From positions 1,054,001 to 1,118,000 of the forward strand of contig NZ_CP133592.1 of NCBI RefSeq assembly GCF_031312595.1: a stretch of DNA of 64,000 bases, written 5' to 3'. This DNA is from Methanolobus sediminis (GTDB lineage: Archaea; Halobacteriota; Methanosarcinia; Methanosarcinales; Methanosarcinaceae). This document shows positions 27,172-35,033 of the stretch, piece after piece (position 1 is the first letter of the stretch; each line of letters opens with the position of its first letter). The translations under genes were made by a program, and so were the position numbers. The notes below the pieces were generated by a model. The model ran no database searches and was not told where the DNA came from. It saw only the letters and a list, made by a program, of their open reading frames with translations.

Positions 27172-27604
27172 TACAGACATATTGAAAGAAAATTCGCAGG
27201 CCATACAGGCACATTTGGGTATAATGCAATCCGTCATTCAGCGTATGGCTGCTAATAGTGCTTCTTGTAAGACATGGTGCATTACACTGGTTTCTGGAAT
27301 ATTGGTTATCCTTACAGATGAGAATAAATCGCAGAATGCATTTATCGCACTAGTACCCATCATTCTCTTTTTTTCATTGGACACTTATTATCTTGCACTT
27401 GAAAGAATGTTTCGTCAATCATACAATAACTTTATCGAAAAATTGCACACGGGCAATATACAAATTAATGACCTTTATGTAGTGACACCAACAGGTAGTT
27501 TAAAAACAACTTTTGCGACTTCTATTGCTTCATTTTCAGTTTGGCCATTTTATTTGACGCTTGTAGCCGTTATAATAATAGTCAAAAAATTCATCATAGA
27601 GTAG
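27164..27604 (+). CDS. membrane protein paired with the TIR-like gene (candidate effector)
   Basis: The 146-residue protein has a soluble N-terminal helix (QAHLGIMQSVIQRMAANSASC), two membrane segments at about residues 37-78, a cytoplasmic stretch (SYNNFIEKLHTGNIQINDLY) and a third hydrophobic segment at about 119-143. It overlaps the TIR-like gene and is AT-rich like it. I do not recognise a named family with certainty; the IQRMAxNSASCKTWCITLVS block looks conserved from memory in membrane proteins next to DUF1863 genes. A role as a membrane-disrupting effector is inference from this pairing. Confidence 0.75.
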   Translation: MANTDILKENSQAIQAHLGIMQSVIQRMAANSASCKTWCITLVSGILVILTDENKSQNAFIALVPIILFFSLDTYYLALERMFRQSYNNFIEKLHTGNIQINDLYVVTPTGSLKTTFATSIASFSVWPFYLTLVAVIIIVKKFIIE

Positions 27605-27666
27605 GCTGAAAGACAGAAATTGGAAATCGTTCAGATTTACACTAAGTAATAAGAAATCATTTTTAA

Positions 27667-27757
27667 GGCTCTGTAGAAATCCTTGTTTGAACAACAAGCA
27701 CAGCCTTAGGCATTTCAAGGTTGCACTAATTACACATATAAAGACTTCTACAGAGCC
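27667..27757. mobile_element. 91-bp MITE-like element with GGCTCTGTAGAA termini
   Basis: GGCTCTGTAGAA at 27667-27678 and TTCTACAGAGCC at 27746-27757 are perfect 12-base inverted ends of a 91-base non-coding element, typical of a deleted insertion sequence or MITE. No target-site duplication is obvious. A third copy of the end lies at 26442. Confidence 0.6.
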
Positions 27758-27833
27758 CGAAATTTATTTATGACACGATAACAACATTGACTTTTTGAGC
27801 ACCTACATCAATGCTCAATATTTGTATAAATAC

Positions 27834-27867
27834 ATTATAGTTAAACACCAAGGTTCTTAACTATAAT
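27834..27867 (-). terminator. hairpin downstream of tpiA
   Basis: ATTATAGTTAA and TTAACTATAAT are perfect 11-base arms around a 12-base spacer, 39 bases after the tpiA stop. Confidence 0.45.
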
Positions 27868-27905
27868 TAATGAAGCAATGTGAAACTTCAGTAAAAAAAG
27901 AATGA

Positions 27906-28574
27906 TCAGACCTTGCTCACAAGGTCTTCAAGTGCTGCCTTAGGATCAGCAGCCTTCACAATACCTGATGCCAGGAGAACTCCTACAGAACCAAGTTCAA
28001 GAGCTGCTGCAAGGTCCTCTCCTTTTGAGATGCCCGCACCGCAGAGCACCTGCACTGCCGGATTGATCCTCTTGACCGCTTCAACTGAACCTGTGACAAC
28101 CTCAGGGTCTGCTTTTGACACAGGGATGCCGGAGCCGATTAGCTCTGGTGGTTCTACTGCAACGTAATCAGGACCGAGTGCTGCTGCAGCGGCTGATGTT
28201 GCAACGTTGTTGGTGCAGACTATTGTCTTGAGAGCTGCGTTTCTTGCGGTTGTGATAGAAGCATCGATGTTTGCAAGAGTAAGACGGCATTCGGAGTGGT
28301 TGATAAGGGTTCCAACTGCGCCTGCGTCTTTGATTGACTGAACGAATGCATGTCCTGTAAAGCTGCCTGCTCCTACCGGGTCAAGACTCTGTGAGTAGAC
28401 CGGCAGGTCAACCTGTGATGCTACACGATAGATGTCACAGAACTGTGGTGCAACACCAATCTCAATTCCGCTGTCATCTGCAACTTCTTTACATGCCTGT
28501 GCAACCTTTACGGCGCCTTCGCCTGTACCCTCAAGGTATGTCTTGAGGTTCAGGACAATTAGTGTAGAACTCAA
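27906..28574 (-). CDS. tpiA: triosephosphate isomerase (archaeal type)
   Basis: A short archaeal TPI: substrate lysine in VLNLKTY, electrophilic histidine in INHSECR, catalytic glutamate in VAVEPPELIGSG and the phosphate loop CGAGISKGED. I place the start at TTG 28574, seven bases after GGAGAG (222 aa); an in-frame TTG at 28589 lies upstream of that Shine-Dalgarno and would add five residues. It interconverts DHAP and GAP in gluconeogenesis. It is upstream of no gene on its strand and converges on the TIR island. Confidence 0.95.
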   Translation of the reverse strand: MSSTLIVLNLKTYLEGTGEGAVKVAQACKEVADDSGIEIGVAPQFCDIYRVASQVDLPVYSQSLDPVGAGSFTGHAFVQSIKDAGAVGTLINHSECRLTLANIDASITTARNAALKTIVCTNNVATSAAAAALGPDYVAVEPPELIGSGIPVSKADPEVVTGSVEAVKRINPAVQVLCGAGISKGEDLAAALELGSVGVLLASGIVKAADPKAALEDLVSKV

Positions 28575-28705
28575 ATCAAATCTCTCCAATATGATTATAT
28601 GAATATCAGTATGCGCATCTTGTATGCAGCACTATAGATGTAACTCCAACTATAAATATAATCTTGGAAGAAAGCTGGAAGAAGTCAAAGCGAGAGTGAA
28701 AGTCT

Positions 28706-28740
28706 AGAAAAAAGAAGATAAGAGTGTGGAAATTCCACAC
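28706..28740 (-). terminator. intrinsic-type terminator of fae-hps
   Basis: GTGTGGAA-A-TTCCACAC at 28724-28740 directly follows the stop; on the minus strand it runs into a T-rich tail (TTCTTTTTTCTAG). Confidence 0.6.
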
Positions 28741-28742
28741 GC

Positions 28743-29921
28743 TTAGAAGTCGGTCATAACTCTGAACTGGTCGATTTCAGGGTTGTTAAGACCTTCAATG
28801 AATTTCTCTGCGACCTGCCTTACATCCTTTGCGTTGGTGATTGCTCTTCCAACTACAAGGACATCTGCGCCTGCCTTAAGTGCAGCTGGCATAGTGTCGA
28901 TACGTACACCACCAGCAACTGCCACCAGGATCTTTGGTGAGAGTGCCTTGATAGCATCGATGTTACCCCATGCGTGCTCTGTCTCCTCGATGTCGATTCC
29001 ACGGTGGAGTTCAACTACATCAGGAAGTACATCGAGCTGTTTGAGTACTGCTACAGGGTCGTCACAGTTGAGTGTGTCCATGATAGCATAGATACCTGTC
29101 TTGTGAGCTTCCTCAATTGCCTTGTTCATGGTTGCGATTGGTGCAAGAGCGGAAACTACAATTGCATCTGCTGTTGCGTCTGCTACCATACGTGCCTCGA
29201 GGTTTCCTGTGTCCAGGGTCTTAAGGTCAGCAACTATGAATGCATCAGGACGGATCTCTCTGAGCTTGCTGATTACGTCAACACCATAGCGCTTGATAAG
29301 AGGTGTACCTGCTTCAAGGATAACGTGATCGCTCTTAGGGATCTGCTTAACGATGTTCTGGATAACAGGAAGGTTTGGATTGTCAAGTGCAACCTGAAGG
29401 TATGGTGGGTTCCAGAGTCTGGATACCTTGAATCCCATGATTGCGTGTCCCATTCTGTCCTTCTCCTTGAGTACTGTGTCAATGTCCGGGAAGCCATCTA
29501 CTGCGCGCTTTACAGCAAGCTTTGTAGCTCCGTAGTTGTACCTGTAGATCCTGTTATAGTCTGTTGCTTCAGGATGGATGAAAACACTTGCAACAACCAC
29601 AAGGTCTTCAGGGTCAAGGTCACCGAATGCTCCCTCTTCAAGAGCATCTGCAACAGCCTTTGCAACAGCTGCCTGTGCAGGACCGAAGATCTGAGCTGCC
29701 TGGCCCATGTTCTTTACAGTGACCTTTGGTACGATAAGTGTTGCAGGTTTTGTTGGAAGGTTTGGACGAATAACTGAAAGCAGAGGTGTGTGACCTGCTG
29801 AAAGCTGTGTTAAACCATTTGCGAATGCCTGACCAACAGGACCGTCTTTGTTTCCGATCATGAGGTCTACGTGTGCGAGTTCTGGTTCCTCGCCGATTAA
29901 TGCTTCTCCGATTAATAACAT
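28743..29921 (-). CDS. fae-hps: bifunctional formaldehyde-activating enzyme / 3-hexulose-6-phosphate synthase
   Basis: Residues about 1-160 are Fae (IGEALIGEE, the catalytic histidine in [22 protein letters not shown]), which condenses formaldehyde with tetrahydromethanopterin. Residues about 165-392 are HPS ([15 protein letters not shown] metal/substrate motif, [27 protein letters not shown]). The fusion is typical of methanogens, where HPS makes ribulose 5-phosphate from hexulose 6-phosphate and Fae captures the released formaldehyde. ATG 29921 is used; the GTG at 29930 lies in GTGAGAATC and probably forms part of the ribosome site. Confidence 0.97.
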   Translation of the reverse strand: MLLIGEALIGEEPELAHVDLMIGNKDGPVGQAFANGLTQLSAGHTPLLSVIRPNLPTKPATLIVPKVTVKNMGQAAQIFGPAQAAVAKAVADALEEGAFGDLDPEDLVVVASVFIHPEATDYNRIYRYNYGATKLAVKRAVDGFPDIDTVLKEKDRMGHAIMGFKVSRLWNPPYLQVALDNPNLPVIQNIVKQIPKSDHVILEAGTPLIKRYGVDVISKLREIRPDAFIVADLKTLDTGNLEARMVADATADAIVVSALAPIATMNKAIEEAHKTGIYAIMDTLNCDDPVAVLKQLDVLPDVVELHRGIDIEETEHAWGNIDAIKALSPKILVAVAGGVRIDTMPAALKAGADVLVVGRAITNAKDVRQVAEKFIEGLNNPEIDQFRVMTDF

Positions 29922-29966
29922 GATTCTCACTCGTATATGCTGGATAAATGTACTTGCCTATATCTC

Positions 29967-29994
29967 ATAGTATTTCATAAATAAATTATACTAT
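29967..29994 (-). promoter_or_regulatory. inverted repeat around the fae-hps promoter
   Basis: ATAGTAT-14 nt-ATACTAT brackets an A/T-rich TATA-like element on the minus strand, about 50-70 bases before the start codon. A dyad flanking the TATA box suggests repressor or activator binding. Confidence 0.35.
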
Positions 29995-30153
29995 TCGTTA
30001 ATATGAAATTTATCACTGCTCGTGCAAACCAGTCCTTTATATATTAGACTTGTGGCAGGAACATGAGATTTGTGCTTTATATAGAATATGGCAATAAATA
30101 GTTTGTTGAAACTCGGGTTTTTGCCAAACTGCTAAAATTAGATCATATAAATA

Positions 30154-30765
30154 TCAGATCAGTTTCGGACAAATGTCATCCATTATGCATTCGGCACATT
30201 TCGGGCCCACTGGCCTGCATATATTCTGACCAAACAATACCATAAGTCCGTTGATATCTTTCCAGTCGTCTCTTGAAAGCACTTTTTCAAGCTCTTTCTC
30301 AGTCTCGTTTGGCTCCGAAGTCTCTACCAGACCCATGCGATTGGATATCCTATGTACATGAGTATCAACTGCAATGACATCCTGCTCAAATCCATAACCA
30401 AGTACACAGTTTGCAGTCTTCCTGCCAACACCAGGAAGCTTGAGTAGTTCATCCATACAGTCAGGAACAACTCCGTCGTAGTCCTGCAAAATGATACGTG
30501 AAATATCAATTATCCTCTGAGCCTTCACTCTATAAAATCCTACATTCTTAATGAGTTCCTGAATCTCATCGACATCAGCCTCTGCCATTTCTTGTACCGT
30601 GCTGAAAACACTGAAAAGCTTCTGAGTTGTTGGAATGGTCACCTCATCTCTTGTGCGCTGGGACAGAACAGTGGATATCAGCAAGTAAAAGGGATCCTTA
30701 TTGATATGAAAATACCCACCGGGATACAATTCCCATAAACGTGAGACTACATCTTCAGCATACAT
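30154..30765 (-). CDS. nth: endonuclease III
   Basis: The 203-residue DNA glycosylase/AP lyase removes oxidised pyrimidines. The helix-hairpin-helix and catalytic lysine are in LLKLPGVGRKTANCVLGY, the aspartate in AVDTHVHRISNR, and the 4Fe-4S loop is CRPVGPKCAECIMDDICP (C-x6-C-x2-C-x5-C). Length is normal. A gap of 232 bases separates it from the fae-hps gene; two TATA-like plus-strand stretches lie in that gap but no gene follows them. Confidence 0.96.
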   Translation of the reverse strand: MYAEDVVSRLWELYPGGYFHINKDPFYLLISTVLSQRTRDEVTIPTTQKLFSVFSTVQEMAEADVDEIQELIKNVGFYRVKAQRIIDISRIILQDYDGVVPDCMDELLKLPGVGRKTANCVLGYGFEQDVIAVDTHVHRISNRMGLVETSEPNETEKELEKVLSRDDWKDINGLMVLFGQNICRPVGPKCAECIMDDICPKLI

Positions 30766-30857
30766 CAGAACAAAGAGAAACTTCAGGCTATAAAATGCTT
30801 TGTGATATACAAACCAGTGAAAATAGATTTACAAAAACGAAAATCGTGAAATACTGA

Positions 30858-33155
30858 TTAATTTGACCGGGAAAATGCAGGGAATATTACGTGAACCGTA
30901 GTACCTGAGCCTTCAGTACTTTCCACCCACACATTACCATGATGTACCTCAGCTATGGTTTTGCTGACATACAGACCCATTCCGCTTCCACCGTATTTAC
31001 GGGACTTCGAACCATCTATCTGGTAAAAACGCTCAAAAACATTTTCAATTTCATGCTCAGGAATACCAATTCCTGAATCTGTCACCGTCACATGCACATA
31101 TCCTTCATCCTCAAATGCACGTATCAATATCTCGGAGTCGTTTGGACTAAACTTTAAAGCATTATCGATGATGGACCTGAAAAGATAAGGTAAATACTCC
31201 ACATCACCCTTCATCAGTGGCAGATGCTTCTGGAAATCATATGAAAAAATAATGTTCTTTTCCTGGGACTTAAAGGAGAAATATTCCACAACTTTTGTAA
31301 GAGTATCCTCAATTCTAATAGGATCAAGCCTGTATTGAACTTTCCCAGACTTGATAATGCTCATATAGAGAAGGGAATCCATAAGGAAACTTAGATGGTC
31401 ATACTTTTCAAGTACTGTTTTCATGGCTGCTTTTTGCCTGGAATTTAGTGGTCCCATAACTTCATCGTGAACCAGTTCACTATAACCTTTGATGGAGATA
31501 AGAGGTGTTTTCAACTCATGGCTCAGATTGGATATGAACTCATCCTTCATCCGGTCAAGAGATTTTAGTTCTTCATAGACCCTTGCCAATTCCTCAGTAT
31601 ACCGTTTGATCTCTTCCTCAGCTTTCTTACGCTCAGTGATATCACGCGTAACACCAAGGAAAAACTCAAAAGTACCATCCTCAGCAAAAACAGGATTTGC
31701 AACAGCTTCAGTCCATCTTTTAGAACCGTCTTTGTGATATTGTTCAATCTCGAATGTTTCCGAATATTTTACTTCACCGGCCTTGAGATGATCACGAAAA
31801 CGTGCTATTGCATCTAATATAATTTCTATGTGCTCAGGAGGAAATATTTCCTCAAATGATTGCTCTGCAACCTCTTCAGGAGTATATCCCCTTAATTTGA
31901 AAACAGAAGGACTGGTATATGTGAATTTGCCCTCCTTACTCAGAGTCCATATTACATCATTTGCGTTTTCAGCAAGTAGACGGAATTTATGTTCACTTTC
32001 CCTAAGCTCTTTTTCAGCGAGTTTTCTTTCAGTTATGTCCCTTACATTGCTCAGAAGCACCTGTTTACCATCATACTCTATAATCCTCACACCCATCTCA
32101 ACCGGAATACGGGAGCCAGCCTTTGTCATGTAGACCATTTCCAGTCTTAAGGACTGGTGTTCCATGAAATCCTTCATTATTTCACTACACATGCCATCGA
32201 ATTCAGGTGCTACAAGGTCATAACGAGTCATTTTTAAGAGTTCATCTATTGAATAACCAAGCATTTCTAATGCTATTGAATTTGCATCAATTATATTACA
32301 ATCAAAATCAAATATCAATATAGCATCGGCAGCATTTTCAAAAAGTGCCCTGAATTTGGATTCAGATGCCTGGAGTTTTAATGTTGCCAGCCTTTCTTCG
32401 GTAACATCAGAACCTGAACTGAGAATACCAATTATATCACCATCAGAATCCTTAAGATAAGAATTATTCCAGAGTATTATTCTTTTTTCTTTGTTCTTTG
32501 TCAGAACCCCATTCTCATTTACTTTTACAAGCTCCAGGTTGCCATTTGATACATTTTCAAAAACCCAGGATACACGTTCTTTTTCATCATCGGGAACAGC
32601 AATATCCACCCAATTCCTACCGAGAAGTTCCTGCTCGGTATATCCCAATAACTGACAGCATTTTTTGTTTGCAATTTTTACTGTACCGTCTTTATTAAAG
32701 GCAACAATTATGCATCCTGCAATATCAAGATAGGATTGTACCCTGTCTCTTTCAAGTTTTAATTCATCATAGAGATGCTTATTTTTCAGAAGAGTGCGCA
32801 CACGAGTGAGAACTTCCACCCTGTCCACAGGTTTTACGAGGAACTCATCTGCACCTGCTTCTATTCCTTTTATTCTGTCGTCTTTAGAAGAAAGAGCTGT
32901 AACGATAATCACCTGAATGAATTTTGTAGATTCATTGGCCTTTATCCTGCGACATACTTCATACCCATCCATTCCAGGCATCATTATGTCAAGTATTACA
33001 AGGTCAATAGGTTTAGATCCCACTATTTCAAGAGCTTCTTCCCCACTGTATGCAGCGAGAACGGAATAGTGTTTTGAGAGAAATACTTCCAAAAGCCTGA
33101 CGTTTAGCGGGTCGTCATCTACAATCAATACGGTATGTCCGGTTTTTTCATCCAT
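30858..33155 (-). CDS. response-regulator/PAS/PAS/PAS sensor histidine kinase
   Basis: The 765-residue hybrid has an N-terminal receiver domain (LIVDDDPLNVR; phospho-acceptor Asp in LVILDIMMPGMDGYEV), three PAS domains (about 135-510; each ends DITERK-like), a HisKA domain with His in FISNLSHELKTPL, and an HATPase with DSGIGIPEHE and GGSGMGLYVSKTI. No membrane segment is seen, so it is cytoplasmic. I start at ATG 33155, seven bases after AAGG; ATG 33185 lacks a site. The phosphorelay partner is not adjacent. Upstream is divergent from the DedA-like gene. Confidence 0.93.
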   Translation of the reverse strand: MDEKTGHTVLIVDDDPLNVRLLEVFLSKHYSVLAAYSGEEALEIVGSKPIDLVILDIMMPGMDGYEVCRRIKANESTKFIQVIIVTALSSKDDRIKGIEAGADEFLVKPVDRVEVLTRVRTLLKNKHLYDELKLERDRVQSYLDIAGCIIVAFNKDGTVKIANKKCCQLLGYTEQELLGRNWVDIAVPDDEKERVSWVFENVSNGNLELVKVNENGVLTKNKEKRIILWNNSYLKDSDGDIIGILSSGSDVTEERLATLKLQASESKFRALFENAADAILIFDFDCNIIDANSIALEMLGYSIDELLKMTRYDLVAPEFDGMCSEIMKDFMEHQSLRLEMVYMTKAGSRIPVEMGVRIIEYDGKQVLLSNVRDITERKLAEKELRESEHKFRLLAENANDVIWTLSKEGKFTYTSPSVFKLRGYTPEEVAEQSFEEIFPPEHIEIILDAIARFRDHLKAGEVKYSETFEIEQYHKDGSKRWTEAVANPVFAEDGTFEFFLGVTRDITERKKAEEEIKRYTEELARVYEELKSLDRMKDEFISNLSHELKTPLISIKGYSELVHDEVMGPLNSRQKAAMKTVLEKYDHLSFLMDSLLYMSIIKSGKVQYRLDPIRIEDTLTKVVEYFSFKSQEKNIIFSYDFQKHLPLMKGDVEYLPYLFRSIIDNALKFSPNDSEILIRAFEDEGYVHVTVTDSGIGIPEHEIENVFERFYQIDGSKSRKYGGSGMGLYVSKTIAEVHHGNVWVESTEGSGTTVHVIFPAFSRSN

Positions 33156-33340
33156 TTTTAAACCTTGGAAATCAAAATTTTGCATATATTTGGCCTAGTG
33201 ACTATTCTGTGAAATGCGGTTATGATTATATGTGATGATTTTCACACTAGTGAGCAAATGTTACATTGCAGTAGATAGTGCTATTAATATATAAACATCA
33301 TTAACACGTTTTATCAAATGGAACGAAGAAAAATTAAGAC

Positions 33341-33820
33341 TTGGAGCTGAAAACAATACAAATCCTATCTATGCTTGTAGAAGAACATGCCCTTGCTGGT
33401 TTGTTCATTACAAGCTTTCTTGCATCAACTATTCTTCCCATCGGTTCGGAAGCTTATGTAGTCCTGCTTATAAGCAAAGGATTTTCTATCCTACCTGTAA
33501 TCATGGTTGCTTCTGTTGGTAACTACATGGGAGCATGTACTACATATTACATTGGGATCAAGGGCAGACAGGACATCATTGAAAAGTATTTTTCAATTTC
33601 TGATGAACAACTGAAAAAAACGGATAGATTGTTTGCCAGATATGGGTCTTTTTTGTTACTCTTTACATGGGTTCCAATCATAGGCGATGCAATTACTGCA
33701 GCAGGGGGAATTATGAAGCTTGATTTCAGGATATTCTCGTTCTATGTGTTCATAGGGAAAGCTGCAAGATATGCAGCATTGGCTTATCTCACAGCAGGAA
33801 CTCTGATGTTTTTCCAGTAA
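33341..33820 (+). CDS. YqaA/DedA-type (VTT) membrane protein
   Basis: The 159-residue protein carries the VTT/SNARE-associated pattern: ITSFLASTILPIGSEAYVVLL, then GNYMGACTTYYIGIKGR and a re-entrant-like block FTWVPIIGDAITAAGGIMK, with about five membrane segments. Relatives act as lipid scramblases or undecaprenyl/polyprenyl-phosphate flippases. The annotated start is TTG 33341; ATG 33371 (149 aa) is possible, neither with a strong Shine-Dalgarno. Confidence 0.88.
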   Translation: MELKTIQILSMLVEEHALAGLFITSFLASTILPIGSEAYVVLLISKGFSILPVIMVASVGNYMGACTTYYIGIKGRQDIIEKYFSISDEQLKKTDRLFARYGSFLLLFTWVPIIGDAITAAGGIMKLDFRIFSFYVFIGKAARYAALAYLTAGTLMFFQ

Positions 33821-33978
33821 AATTAGATTTTGATGTACACGGATTGAGTATTTTAAGCCATAATTGAGGTGGAATTGTTCAAACAGATGCCGCAGAAAGG
33901 ATAAAGTATATATACCCATCCAGAACATATGAATAATTATATATTATTAGAGATGGCAAAACATTCAGAGACGTGGAA

Positions 33979-34179
33979 ATGGCAAAATTAGAAATTGAAG
34001 AAAAGACACTTAAGCAAAATTCTTTGCTCATACCTGTTGCTGTAGCTCTTGGAACCCTGTTGGCAATTATTGCCTACACATATCTACCAAACAACACAGC
34101 ATTAATTACCATCTTATCAGGCGCAATTATAGTGGCTTTGATAACTTATGCCTTATTAAAAAAAAAGAAAGAAGAATGA
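33979..34179 (+). CDS. small two-helix membrane protein (66 aa)
   Basis: The protein starts with a charged N-terminus (MAKLEIEEKTLKQN), followed by two membrane segments (about residues 14-33 and 38-58) and a lysine-rich tail. ATG 33979 is chosen over GTG 33973. A TATA-like AAGTATATATACC lies near 33904. I do not recognise a family. It precedes tRNA-Val by 62 bases. Confidence 0.6.
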   Translation: MAKLEIEEKTLKQNSLLIPVAVALGTLLAIIAYTYLPNNTALITILSGAIIVALITYALLKKKKEE

Positions 34180-34241
34180 CCCATAGCGATGTTAACGACA
34201 CTTTTATAGACACGAACACATAATAGATTCTCTTCTTATCA

Positions 34242-34315
34242 GGGCTCGTGGTCTAGCTGGTCATGACGTTGCCTTCACACGGCAGAGGTCGCGAATTCGA
34301 ATTTCGCCGGGCCCA
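34242..34315 (+). tRNA. tRNA-Val(CAC)
   Basis: 74 bases fold as a cloverleaf: acceptor GGGCTCG with CGGGCCC (one G-U pair), anticodon loop TTCACAC giving CAC, T loop TTCGAAT. Discriminator A at 34315; CCA is not encoded. Confidence 0.93.
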
Positions 34316-34550
34316 TCACGCTTATTTTGGTCTGTTGAGATGGATTTTTATAAGATTGACAGCTTCTTTGATTATTAGTAATCAGCTCAAATATTCAAGC
34401 ACTATCAGATTCCCTGGTGAACAATCTCCGCAATCGTAATCGGAACAACAGAAGCTGAATAAATTGTTTCGTTAATTGACTCAATTAGATGAATGTATGA
34501 GATTGCCCAGATGATCGATATTTGTAATTTGAGTCAAATTTAATGAGTGA
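34316..34550. other. gene-poor stretch after tRNA-Val with a dyad
   Basis: No coding frame is supported. TTGACTCAA at 34476-34484 and TTGAGTCAA at 34529-34537 form a perfect nine-base inverted repeat just before the CPBP remnant. The region looks like decaying sequence. Confidence 0.4.
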
Positions 34551-34874
34551 CTCTGGCACTTTCCACTGATATTTGTCAACAACTCCTATCAGTATGAGAT
34601 ATTTCAAGAAAGCATCTGGTATGGTGTGAACTTCTTTGTCAGCATCGTCCCTATGGGAATGATCATCAGCTGGATATGTATAAAGAACGGAAAAAGCATC
34701 CTTGCTGCCATTATCTTTCACTTCATAGTCAATATGTCACAGGAGATGTTGGATATAACACAGACCACAAAATGCATTGAAACCGCGGTCCTCATTGTTG
34801 TGGCCGTTGCCATCATTGCATATGATAAAGAAATGTTCTTTTCAAGAGAACATCTTGCATACGAGACCGGCTGA
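34551..34874 (+). pseudogene. remnant of a CPBP (CAAX) intramembrane protease
   Basis: After a TGA at 34548 the frame is open and reads LWHFPLIFVNNSYQ, IWYGVNFFVSIVPMGMI and KSILAAIIFHFIVNMSQEM, which correspond to motifs 2 and 3 of the CPBP/Rce1 family (catalytic His and Asn/His). The N-terminal half with the EExxxR motif is missing and no start fits before the LWH motif, although a GTG at 34626 would give an 82-residue product. It is therefore a truncated copy. CPBP genes often accompany peptide or immunity loci, but none is adjacent here. Confidence 0.65.
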
Positions 34875-35033
34875 GATCTCCATCACATTTCTCTAATTTC
34901 CCATCATATGAGAGGACAGGCTAAACACCTTACCAGAATTAGCATTCATTCCCATGAAAGGTAAAGAAGCCTTAGAAGATCCCATGTTCCCCCATCCCAT
35001 CAATTCATTCTATTCCCAATATAGATGCATATT

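Noticed and set aside
28974-29777. 267-residue plus-strand frame inside fae-hps
   Set aside because: It is antisense to an unambiguous Fae-HPS gene; the protein is Cys/Tyr/Val-rich and low-complexity, typical of a codon-shadow frame.
34626-34874. Intact small CPBP gene from GTG 34626
   Set aside because: That start lies after the catalytic LWH motif, so it would lack the first two family motifs; a remnant is the better reading.
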